Source of the DNA: Uranotaenia lowii
Lineage: Eukaryota; Arthropoda; Insecta; Diptera; Culicidae
Assembly (NCBI RefSeq): GCF_029784155.1
Contig: NC_073692.1
Location: forward strand, 426,541,324 to 426,605,323
Reading direction: 5' to 3'
DNA: 64,000 nucleotides
The notes beneath the pieces were generated by a model. It did not search any database. It was not told where the DNA came from and saw nothing but the letters and a program-made list of their open reading frames with translations. A program made the position numbers and the translations under genes. Numbering within the stretch: position 1 is the stretch's first letter; each line of letters opens with the position of its first letter. Shown here piece after piece: positions 14,201-24,739 of this stretch.

Positions 14201-16479
14201 ACGGCTCCAAGCAGGTTAGCTCCGTCCAACCCCCAATGAACTCTGCATCCACTAATCTGTCCTTTATGGTTTGTAGTTTATCGAATTTAGAAATCATTCG
14301 TTCAAATAACGATCATAAAATTTCTAGCACTTCGTCCTCTTCGGAGATCGACACCAACTTTAGCGTTGCGCCAGTGTCCATACGTTGGACGAGCGACAAG
14401 ATGGGCAGGGTAAGCTCCGTAACTTCGTCGTTGTCGTCTCGAACGGCCACTGCCTTGGCGGAGTTTTTTTTCACCAGTAACACGTCCTGAGAAGTGGATG
14501 TTATTTTCAGCTGCGATGAAACCTGGAAGCGTATGAACATTCGTAGTTTATCGAAATTGCTAATTTTCATCGACCAAAATACTTACATACAATACTCGTC
14601 AAGTCTGCCCATCCGAATCTCGGTTGAGGCTTTTGTCTCCCAAAAGTGAGCGTAAGAATATCGATGCCAAATTTTAAACTCCAACAGGTGCTAGTCGTTC
14701 GATCCCTTTGAGAGCTAACCGGCTAACCGGCATAAATTCTCCAAACCTCCATCATATTCTCATAAACTCTTCGAAGTTCCGTACCGAATATAAAACATTG
14801 TTCAACTTCAATGGGCGATGGAATTGAAAAGTTATTCTTTCTCTATTTAAGAAAAAACCCGTAAGATCTGTTAAAAGTTGGGTGAAATTCTAGCTGCATC
14901 CCTCTTACACTAATGCGAAACCATTACCCAAATTCGACAGCGCTTGCATGGTCTATTGCTCCAAAAACAAGATGTTCACAGATAATCATTGTTAAAATTT
15001 GGTTAATCAAAGTGAGCTGAAAAACCACCCATATATCGGAGCTCTGGATGGGGCACCTCGTAGTATCATAGAAATAATCGTAGTAGCCTGTGTGCTAGTT
15101 GAGGGAAAAGCGCTCTCTTCTCGGCGAACTAGCGACCATAGCAGACGTGACTCATTTTCATGCGGATTTGTACAAACGTAAAAACTTAACGACACAATTA
15201 ACACACGACGTATTACAGGACACTACACTTAATGTTCTTACAAACGGGAAAAAGGATTCAAAATTACCTTTTTTGTCGACCAGTTCAAACAACGTATGTA
15301 CGAAGTACATACGTACACAACAGATGACACGAAGCCATGGTGTCGGGTATGGAAAATACTGCATTAGAGATACTCTGAATAGCTAATTATAAAAATGCAG
15401 AGAGTTCATACTTTGGTAAAACTGCGGTGAATCCGTGCACCCTCGGTGGATTATCAACATACAACAATCAATTTTAATGATAAAAACAAAAAGATTTGCT
15501 AGGTAAAAAAGGTAATTCGTAATAATTCCATATTTTCAGCGATTTTTTTTAAGATCAATGTTATTTATTTGAAGCTTTTAAAAAGAAATTTAACATCGTT
15601 TTTACAAATCAGCCGAAAATCGTTGGGTACTTCACCAAATCAAAGTCAGGATTTGTTGGAAAACATTGATTTTTTTTTTCAATTACCTTTTACTTCTTCG
15701 ACATCATTTGCATCACATTTTTTCCCGAAAAACGGAAAATTTTGCTCCATCTTTCTACAATGCACTGCGATACATCTACGATGCGATAAAATGTATGTAA
15801 ATCACAGCTATAACTGAAAAACGAGAGATGTATTTTTTATTTTTGTGGTTCAAATTCACTGATCAAAATCTCGGTTTTCTGTACGTATTTTGAAATAAAC
15901 TTTCAACAGTTAAAATTTGCCCTTGAAGCCCTGATTTTTTCCTGCAATAAATGCGAAAATATTTGGAACATAGCATGTCGATCAAATTTGCTGAAATCCT
16001 TAGAATAACAAAAATTTCACAGATTCCCAAGCAAATTTTGTCAAAGAACTTAGGCTAGAGTTTACATTCTTTATTGTTAATTTTTTTTCAACATTTTTAA
16101 ACAGGTTTTATAAATTAAATATCGATGGGATAGAATTCCCAACGGTAGTTTAAGAAAATATCTCTACGTTGTTAATATGAATTGTTATTAACCAAGTGAA
16201 AATACAGAATTTGTCAACGTATAGTCTAACATTAGAGAAAATTTTCACAGATTTTTGGATCAAATACCAAAAAAGAGTTTTCACGATGAAAATGCCACAC
16301 ACAAAATTGATTCGCTACAACCCAGTGAACATTTTGGTCTGTATATTTCAGTTGTTTCTGAGATATACACACTTTTGTACAATCTGAAAAAGTTGTATAG
16401 AATATTCTATATGTACCTGTACGTACCAAAGTGGAGGCAATATACGGACCAAATTTTGCTCACCCTGAAATTATAAAAC
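11236..16479. other. Long non-coding stretch, no gene recognised
   Basis: More than 5 kb without a convincing gene. Short GAC/GTC triplet runs occur at about 11705-11724 and 11846-11862. The part at 11880-12300 holds antisense frames of 123-139 codons dominated by low-complexity Val/Leu or Asn/Thr, which I do not believe. The part at 13900-15400 is GC-richer. A minus-strand frame at 14313-14570 has a plausible amino-acid mix but no family I recognise, and the codons around it are interrupted by stops. Confidence 0.45.
13702..13726. repeat. Short CTTAA pentanucleotide repeat
   Basis: About five tandem copies of CTTAA. A simple-sequence repeat only; too short and isolated to be called telomeric. 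Confidence 0.9.
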
Positions 16480-17085
16480 TTTGTATTACGATTTCAACAA
16501 TTTGATAGCAACTTTTCTTTGCACAAAATCTAAGGATTGTACAACTTACAACTTTCTATTGCCTGTCTTACAATTTGATTACAATTTCCATTTCCAGGTA
16601 GCCTGAGGTTTGTACAACTTTCTTCACCATTTAATACAATTTATTGTTACTGTATCTCAAAACAATTATATTTTTCCTTTGTTATGATTTTACTATGAAC
16701 CGCCATGAACATTAATACAATAGAATTTAATGTTTACTGCGAAAAAAATTGAACCATATACAACTTTATGTGTCTCTTTTTCCTTAGTCTCGAACTCACA
16801 ACGTTCTGATCCCTGTCCTGCGATACTTCCTCGGTGCCATTTCATATTGATACAAACAAGCAAATTTGTTCATGTACAGTTGAGAGTTCCGTTTAAAAAT
16901 CAGTTGATCGTATAAAGTACCACTGACTGCATCATTTCGGACTCCAAATCTATTTATAGATGCCGTTTTTTGATATACAACTTTAACCTATCTCATAGAT
17001 AATTCGATTACAATCAATAATTGTATTCAGCGCTGTGCGATCTAAGCTAGCTATTTACTGTACTGTTAAACAATTCGACAATTTG
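16480..17085. repeat. TACAA-rich AT-biased stretch
   Basis: The sequence is unusually dense in TACAACTT, TACAATTT and TTACAA motifs, which also fill the duplicated block that follows. This suggests one transposon-derived region with internal subrepeats. No terminal repeats or target-site duplication were found and no coding capacity is visible. Confidence 0.4.
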
Positions 17086-18016
17086 CAGATTATTTAAATT
17101 ACATTATACGATGTTCTTACAATTACTGTACGACCTTTCAAGGAAATAATATGTCATCATAGATCGCAAGCATGAAAGATTGCTTAATTGTACAGTGGGA
17201 TTTAATATTGAGCTTTACACAATTCTACTGCAATTCAAAACAACTTTTGTGATCTTTCTATACGATTAACAAAATATTATCGTGTATAATGAACTATGAC
17301 ATGATGTTTAAACAATTCCAATCCAATTCCAAGCTACAACATGATGTTTAAACAATTCCAATCTAAACTGGATGCCTATACAATCTACAATGAACACTAC
17401 TTTACGATTTCTGGATATCTGGAATCATTTATCACCGAAACAGTTTTTTAAGCGTCGCCTGTGTTTTTGCAAACGCCGACTGTATGTGCCACTTTTTTTT
17501 TATTTTTATAATTTTTTTCTAAATTCATTTTTGCAATAAAATTCGTCCAGGATTTCTCATTTTTGCAATTGTTGACATAAGATGATTACGATATAACTAA
17601 GCATAGGAACTGCATTATTAACAATTATTTACCGATTAAGTTTATTTCAATAAGCAACTTCAAATGACATGTATGAATAGATTGTTTAAATTCCATTAAA
17701 CGATTTTCCCACAATTACTGTACGACCTTTCATGGAAATAATATGTCATCGTAGATCGCAAGCATTAAAGATTGCTTAATTGTACAATGGGATTAAATAT
17801 TGAGCTTTACACAATTCTACTGCAATTCAAAACAACTTTATTGATCTTTCTATACGATTAACAAAATGTTATCGTTTGTAATGAACTATACAAACCATAA
17901 ACGATAAAATATAACTTGGTTTAGCTACAACATGATGTTTATACAATTCCAATCTAAACTGGATGCTTATACAATCTACAATGAACACTGCTTTACGATT
18001 TCTGGTTATCTGGGAA
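17086..18016 (+). repeat. ~320-bp direct duplication in the TACAA-rich region
   Basis: About 17086-17427 and 17686-18016 are direct copies with a spacing near 600 bp and a few substitutions and small indels. Shared landmarks are TTACTGTACGACCTTTCA, GATCGCAAGCAT, GAGCTTTACACAATTCTACT and AACTGGATGC. The first copy contains an extra small internal duplication around ACATGATGTTTAAACAATTC. The second copy stops where the mariner remnant begins. Confidence 0.75.
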
Positions 18017-19165
18017 TCGAGTTTTCATCCGATTTCCATTAAATTTTCAGGGATTGAAAAATAACTATTAAATTTCATTTTTATCTTAACCCCGGCTTTA
18101 AGATTCTGCACAATCTGTGAATCAACCGTTTTTGCATGTAAACTCATATTATCTTCAGTTCCTTGACTGTTTTCACTACCTTAGGTCGCTTAAAAAGTTG
18201 CTGCTTCATAATCACTCAGTACTTCTCGATGTGGCGGAGCTCCGGAGTGTTGGGAGGGTTGAACATTTTCGGCACGTCCTTGAAGTAGTGGCCAATTCCG
18301 GCCAGAAGATTGTTGGGACGTTGTGGGCCTTCAGGAGAGGAAGCAGCCGCTTCTGGAGACACTCTTTCATGTAGGTACACCTGTCCGTTCATCGTGTCCT
18401 GGGTCACCAAAGGTGCACTCCGTTTCCCGCACGTGCAGATGGCTTGCCAAACCAGGAATTTATTCGCAAATTTAGACATCATCTGAGTGCGGACATGCTC
18501 CGGAACGCTGAACTTATCCTTGGCCGTGAAAACAGGTTGCCGAGGATCGGCCTTCACATATGTTTCGTCGTCCATGATGCAGCATTAAACTTTCGTCAGC
18601 ATGTTGAGGTACAACTTCCTGGCACGGGTTTTGGCGGACTTGTTCTGTTTCTCGTCGCGATTAGGGGCCTTTTGTACCTTGAACGTTCAAAGCCCAGCTT
18701 TAGTTTTGGCCTGCTGGACAAAACTTCGGCTTAGGTGCAGCGTCTTAGCCACATCCCGAATGAAAGCGTTCGGGTTTCGGTTGAAGGCCCCAACTACGTG
18801 GTTGTGATTTTTGGTGTTGTACGGAATATTTTTTCCTCCACCTCTGGGCTTCCGATCGGTCGTCAATCGGTCTTCGAACCGCTTAATCACTCGCGACACC
18901 GTGAAATTCGTGATTTCCATCGTTTCAGCGATGGAACGATGCGAGAGATCCTTGTTCTCGTGATGAATGCCCAAGATTTTATCACGCACGAGCTGTTCTT
19001 TCGACTTCATTTCCGCGAGTTTTGATTACAGAACTCTAAAACTTGCAGAATGTAAACACTATGCACTTTGAACTAAATCCACCCAAATTTTCATCAAATT
19101 TTACCCAACACGGTTAAAAAGTAAGAGTAATTTCATAGTGTGTCAATTTCATCGTGGACACCTTT
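18017..19165 (-). mobile_element. Left-truncated mariner-type transposon remnant
   Basis: The remnant contains the disrupted transposase described separately. Its right edge ends in a terminal repeat whose reverse complement begins GGTGTCCACGATGAAATTGA, a Tc1/mariner-like terminus, followed by a TA dinucleotide at about 19166-19167. No matching inverted repeat exists on the left. Similarity stops where the TACAA-rich duplication ends, so the 3' end of the element is lost. The element cannot move. Confidence 0.8.
18025..19010 (-). pseudogene. Mariner (DD37E-like) transposase pseudogene
   Basis: Reading the minus strand from an ATG ending at 19010, the N-terminal part has the helix-turn-helix DNA-binding layout of Tc1/mariner transposases and a GGGKNI linker. 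The segment starting near 18575 carries MDDETYVK around the first catalytic Asp, and later PPNTPELRHIEKY around the catalytic Glu. Three in-frame stops interrupt this frame: just after AKTKAGL (about 18685), just before the MDDETY segment, and right after IEKY, where Trp is expected. Frameshifts are also evident. The segment KRLLPLLKAHNV...FWPELA, which should hold the second catalytic Asp, reads only in a neighbouring frame and has Glu there. The C-terminal VDSQIVQNL segment is again shifted. The gene is dead. The DD37E subfamily assignment is by motif resemblance only. Confidence 0.85.
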
Positions 19166-19167
19166 TA

Positions 19168-19481
19168 ACGATATGGATTTTGTTAAGAACATAAATTTTT
19201 CCAGCAATTTTAATGCTTAGTTTTAATTCATATACCAACGAAACAGCCGTTTTGGTCCAATTTGACAAAATAATTATGTTTTCAAAAAAAAATAATAATA
19301 AGAATAAAAACCTGCTGAGTTATATGATACAACGTTACCTTTGACAAAAATATAAAAAAAATCATCATAATGTGTTCATCAATATTATTCCGATTTTTTT
19401 TATTTGCCTTTGCCAACATGCTATTAGTCATTGATATTTAAAATTTGGTTAATTTCATTAAAAATTGAAAAAAAACTGCTA
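19168..19481. other. AT-rich spacer between two transposons
   Basis: Short AT-rich stretch with an AATAATAAT-type run near 19290. No gene, RNA or terminus is recognised. Confidence 0.5.
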
Positions 19482-19483
19482 TA

Positions 19484-20530
19484 GGGGAGATGAGGGCATA
19501 ATGAGCACCCAAGGCATAATGAGCACTACTCTTTTCTACGAAAGTACGTATTTTCTTAAATAAATTTTCATGAGGATTTGTTTTGTACTTCCTATAGCAT
19601 TAATTTTTCACGGAAACAGGAAAATCTTTATCATTTTTACAGAGATATTAAAAAAAAACGGCTATGTTCTCAAGTGACGACAATATTATAATTTTTTAGC
19701 ATCACGAAATAAGCTCTTATGATCTTAAAATCACCTTGATCTATAATGTACGCACTGCATGCATTATGTACACATTGTTTCTCAATTTTTACCATCATAA
19801 AATTTTCGATTTTTCACTTTTATCAATTTTAAAACACGTTTTTACTTAAATTTGTTGACTAGGGGCATATAGAGCACCATATACTCGAGGCATAATGAGC
19901 ATTTTCTGCCGTAGAATCTAGCAGCGAATTAAAATTGATTTATAGAGCCACACCTTGACTAGTTTTCATCCGACGATTAAGCCTATTGGTAAGGTGTCGG
20001 AGAGGTCATCAAAAGACTAGAGTTTGATTTCTGTTCGAGGTGATTTTTTTCCATTTACAATTCATGATCGATTTTTTTTTATTGTTACATTATACGGCTA
20101 GTAGCATCATCCTCCAAACAAAGCACATAATGTATGAGCGTGCGTGAATTGTTTGTATTCTACAAACAGACCTAGATTATTTTGTTATTGCTTTGTTTGA
20201 TGAATCTATGACTCACCTGACTTCATCGAGTTGAATTCGCTGCTAGATTCCCCGGCAGAAAACGCACATCTTGCCCTGATTAATGGTGCTCATATTGCCT
20301 CAGGGGGGGTTCTCATTATGCCTCTACAGTGGCTGGTTTTCAGCTTTTGGCAAATTTTTTTAAAATGCATTTTTTAACGTTTACATCTAATTTTTCACAT
20401 TTCAGCCCGTTAGGGAATAGGCTTTTCAAGTGTCTGAACACGAAACAATAATGTAACCACCATATTATAGCTATTTTCTATGATTAAATAAGCGTTTTCC
20501 TTAAGGTGGCCATTATGCCCCCATCTCCCC
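19484..20530. mobile_element. Non-autonomous TIR element, TA-flanked, 1047 bp
   Basis: The left end GGGGAGATGAGGGCATAATG and the right end, reverse complement GGGGAGATGGGGGCATAATG, are terminal inverted repeats with one mismatch in 20. Both are flanked by TA (19482-19483 and 20531-20532), as for Tc1/mariner-type insertions. The motif GGCATAATGAGCA recurs just inside both ends. A second inverted pair lies further in, at about 19901-19931 and 20233-20263. No transposase is encoded. Confidence 0.85.
19975..20048 (+). repeat. tRNA-like (Pol III-type) segment inside the TIR element
   Basis: TAAGCCTATTGGTAAGG resembles a Pol III A box. The segment AGTTTGATTTC, about 40 bases downstream, resembles a degraded B box (GGTTCGATTCC). 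A T run follows. It may be the head of a SINE captured in, or inserted into, the element. No tail or target-site duplication is evident, so the call is tentative. Confidence 0.4.
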
Positions 20531-20532
20531 TA

Positions 20533-22590
20533 TTACATTTCGGACAATGATATTGCACTTAACTCTTTGAAAAATAATTCAATTCAGAAAGGCTTCGCGG
20601 GCCCCACAATGGGGTCTCGAGGGCCCATTTATCTTCTTTCATTAGTGATGTCTCTCGTATCTAAAAAATAATAAAATTTCATACAAAAGAGATTTTAACC
20701 TTCAATTTTATGCTAAGTACAGAACTACTCAGCGTTTTGTAAAAAGTTGGTCTGAATCTTCGTGTTTCAAATCATTGCAATATAGAATTTTTTTTGTGAA
20801 TAACTAAAGCCGTTAGTAAAAAGCGCTTCAGAAGAAGTTCTTCAAAATTAATATCGTGTTCCAAAGATTTCACTTGACCATTTCAAACTTGAATGTGACA
20901 TATTTTTGGAATTTAATTTTCTTGATCCTCCATTTGCCATTGAAGTGAAGCGGCAAACGGCCAAAGTTTACCTATCTTGCGTGAATTGATTATTTTTCCC
21001 AGAAAAGAGACAACTTCTCATTTCCCGGTAGCCATCATTGAAAGTTTGAAGTTTTCTCCTTTGCTGTGGATGAAAGTTTTCCCTGAATGTAGACAAAACT
21101 TTTCCCGAACCGAGCACAACGCACAGAAAAACATAACCTTACTCATCGTTTTCTTCTAATACATATAATGTTGTCCTCCCACAACGATAATCTCTAAACA
21201 TGTGACGCAGCTCGCAACAAGCAGAAGCCATTTTTGCAGTGCTGCATTTGGCTGTGTACGTGTGCCTTCGGTGTGCAAGTTTGTACGTGTGCCCCGGTAT
21301 TCATTACATTTTGTAATTGCTTTACCGTTGTTTGGCCGTTAAACTGTCAAAACAAGTTAAACTAGAATAAAACGAACAATGAAGACGCTCTCTCTTTTAT
21401 TCAAAAGCGTTTGCGTCTGTCTGTGTGTGTAGGTAGAAATGCTAGTTAGGTACAGCGCAAAGTTTTTTTTGTGTACCCGCGTAATGTCGAATTGCGCTAA
21501 TAAAATGGCTCGAATGCGTCCGACAGTGAAACAAAAGAACCATTAAATTCAACTTTTTATTTTTGAAATGTTGAAAATTTCTTCGAACATTTGCAAATAG
21601 TGCCGCAGCAGTTTCAATCCCGGACCCAGATTTCAAAACCTGTTGCCTCGTTTGCCCCAGCTGCTTCTGCTGTGAGCAAAGTTTTGACTCGACAGTGGTT
21701 CTCGGTGAATGTTCTTCATTTCCCTTAGGTATTCGAATTGTTTCCGGATCCTTCGGTCGACGCTTGAGTTTCATATTCCCAGTCCAAGTGGTTTTTTTTT
21801 CTCTTTCTGTGCTGTGTGGTTGAGAGGAAGAGAAACGCATCAGCCCACAAAATCTGCTTTCCCAAACTTCCGACTCGCAATTGTATAACAAATAAATACA
21901 TAACAACTCTTCCGGGCAAAATTACTCTTACATTTGACCATTGGCATCATCATCAACTTCACCTCCTCTCATTCTGCTTTCAAACCAACCCCTTTTGCCA
22001 ACTCCCTCTAGAACGAACGAGCATACTTTTCTCGTAAAGCTCAATTATCAGGAGACTTTATTGCTACATACAACCGACCTTGAACGAGTCAGTTGATACC
22101 TTACTATACAGTACCTACTACATAGATATGTAACTATTGGGTCTTTTGCCCTACTATCTGCCAAGGATGCTGATTAAACTTACACGAATGTGAGCATAAT
22201 TGGATAAATCTAGGGAAGATTAACGAAGGATCGAGTAACGTAGTCGAGTAACTAGATCTGTTCTAGCTTGCAATGAATGCACAAACAAATGACGCTGTGG
22301 AAGGAATTTTTAAAGCTCATATTTTTCGTTCGAATAGAAAAGAAAGGATAATTTTAAGAAGAAAATACACCTCTCAAAATGTTCCTAAATAAAATACATT
22401 CGGTGCCTTGAGAATCATAACATCAAAAATGTTCAATGTGTTTATTTTTTGCTAATTTATTTTGTAGTTGACGTAAATTGTGTGATGCTTTTAAATTGAT
22501 AATGAGATTTAAAAAAAGGAATGCCATACCTGTTTGCATGTAAGATTGAAAAAGATTCCTTTTTTGTGACGTGAATTCGTTTATTTACCA
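20533..22590. other. Non-coding DNA
   Basis: Contains a short GC-rich patch at about 20598-20630 and a GC-richer area at 21200-22030. The open frame on the minus strand at 21442-21906 is basic and low in complexity and has no recognised domain. I see no convincing gene. Confidence 0.45.
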
Positions 22591-22592
22591 TA

Positions 22593-22950
22593 AGGTTACC
22601 AGATTTTTTTCAGCACGTATCCGGGCCGGACAGATCCAGGTTATTTTATCTTAAAGCCTGGCAAAATACGGGTGTTTATTAAGTGTTTAAAACCTAGGAA
22701 TCACTCATCAAAAATCAAGTAAAAAAAATGAAAAAAAAATAGTTTTCCTATAAATTTATCAGCAGATTTCAAATCGTATTTTAAGCTTTCAAAAACCTTT
22801 CATGGTTATTTTAATGAAACTAGCTCAAAAAATTTTGTATTGGAATTTTCACTACACTAATATTCGGGCAACTGGGTCGGACCAGACTTTTCCAAAATTT
22901 TATATTAATATCCGGGCAAACCCAGATAAAACCGGGCAATCTTGGAACCT
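22593..22950. mobile_element. Small MITE, TA-flanked, 358 bp
   Basis: The left end AGGTTACCAGATT and the right end, reverse complement AGGTTCCAAGATT, match at 11 of 13 bases. Both sides carry TA (22591-22592 and 22951-22952). The interior has CCGGGC/CCGGAT-type motifs in both orientations, as in the degenerate patches near 36.3 kb and 50.7 kb. No coding capacity. Boundaries are moderately certain because the inverted repeat is imperfect. Confidence 0.6.
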
Positions 22951-22952
22951 TA

Positions 22953-24079
22953 ATTTATCATTGCTTTCAATTGTTTATGTGCCATGCTGACTAATGAAAA
23001 TCAAAATCAAACAAATTAAAAAATATGGATGAAAAAACATCATTCTATTGCTTTTGAAGTTCTATCTAACACATAAAAGGCTTGCTAAATATATCTGTTT
23101 GTAATGTATAGACTTGGACCTATTGAGCAGATTGGCTTGAAAACTTGCATGGAAAAGATTTTGGGACCGAGAATTGTTCCTCCAGATGAAACATTTTGGC
23201 TAACTAAGTTATTTGATTCAATTTTTTTTCGATACCATATATCTTGAAGTTGTTTTTGACCAAGCGAAAAAAGTTATAAATAAGATATCAAAAATTAACC
23301 AAAAGCAACTACAAGTTTTTTTTACTAAGATTTTTTTTGCATCGAACAATTTCCTCCTGAACCAAAAACCATAAAATTAAACGTTCAGAAAAGTTTGAAG
23401 TGCTTCGAAGAAAATTAAAGTGAATTATGTAAGAATTCTGACTTAGTTCTTGAAAATTTTGAAAAAAAAATAGTGAATTAATTAAATAGAGCCTAATAAA
23501 GCCTCACTGCTGCTCACATTTTAATGATTTACATAAGATAGAGCCTTAGTCATTAAAACATGGACACGTCTCTCAAATGCCTAGTTTTCAAATGATTGAT
23601 AAATGTTAAATAGTTGTGCTGATTAGTTTTGCTCTGTTGCGTTTTTCAACTTTTTTTTCGTCAAGACCTTTGCACTGCTTTTCCTGTGTATTTTTTGTAA
23701 GAATTAAATAATATTTTTGAATTCAAAACCTGTTTGTGTTATGTTGCTTAAAAATATCTTTTACAATTACATTTAGTCGAATTTGTATCCGTTAAAATTA
23801 ACATATTTAAAAAATTGCCACATTCAAGAGGAGACTCTCTCCTATCGGGGAAATTTACGAGGTTTTCGCTACTAAAATTAACTAAGAACTTCAAATTTTG
23901 CATTTTACATCAAAACTGAGTTGAAATTCCTTCAAAAATAAATAAGATCTTCAAAAATATTGATAAACATGATTTTAAATTAAAAACATTAGGTAAAAAT
24001 GTGAAATTCTGAAGAAAATTAAAAAAAAAAAAACTATTTAGAACTAGTCGTAAAAAATTTGGCAACACATTAGCAATTT
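22953..24079. other. AT-rich non-coding DNA
   Basis: Many A and T homopolymers and no open frame of interest. Nothing else recognised. Confidence 0.5.
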
Positions 24080-24400
24080 CACAAGGACACGTTTATTAAG
24101 GTGTATTTTTTATGATCATTTCTATTGAAGACTGAATGTAGTTAGGAGTTGTGTGAAGAAAGTTAAAAAAGACACCATAGTTTATCTTGGAAGGTTTGGA
24201 AGTTAGATAACCAAGGAATGTTGTCGGAAGAATGTTGAAAAATATTATATAATATTTTTCAACATTCTTGCGACAACAGTTTTTGGTACTAGGTTTGGAC
24301 TGAGCTGATTTTTGTTCGTTCTTGAATTTGTCAGGTCGTGGGGTAGTGGAGTCAAAAAAATCGTTTTTGATCAAATCTCATGCATGATTTTTTCCAGATT
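24080..24400. repeat. Foldback sequence with a perfect palindromic core
   Basis: The core at 24228-24269 is a perfect 42-bp palindrome centred on ATTATATAAT. Both sides continue as a degraded inverted repeat: TGTTGTCGGAAG on the left mirrors CTTGCGACAACA on the right, and a GGTTTGGA-type motif appears outside it in mirrored form. This is probably a decayed foldback or MITE. Ends and target-site duplication were not resolved. The antisense open frame that crosses the palindrome is not believable as a gene. Confidence 0.7.
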
Positions 24401-24479
24401 CAAAAGCTCTCTTGATTGCCCAGTTTTACGCTGATCTGCCCGGATATTTGCAACAAAATTAAGGAAAAAGTCCTTTCCA

Positions 24480-24720
24480 ACAATGAAATCATTAATTATG
24501 CAGGTACTATAAGAAATAGACAAATAGTATGTTCAGCGAAAATGCTCATCAAACAATGCGCTTTAAGAATCTTAAATCAAATATTTGTGCGTGTCATTTA
24601 TGCATGATTCACACATGAAAACTTTTTCCAGTGAACAGATAGAACCAAATTGTCTTCTACAAAGTTGTAGCCAACAGTTTTTGAGGCAACATTGCCGAAA
24701 ACAATAACGATTCGTAAGCG
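24480..24720 (-). repeat. Interspersed repeat family R2, copy 1
   Basis: The reverse complement aligns by eye with 45705-45900. Landmarks shared with small changes are GTTGGCTA, GTAGAAGACA, GTTCACTGGAAAAA, ATGTGTGAATCATGCA and TTTGATGAGCATTTT. Non-coding; class unknown. Confidence 0.65.
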
Positions 24721-24739
24721 AGTTATGATTTTTTTAAAA

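Noticed and set aside
24096..24374. 92-codon antisense gene
   Set aside because: It runs across a 42-bp palindrome in a foldback repeat and shows no domain.
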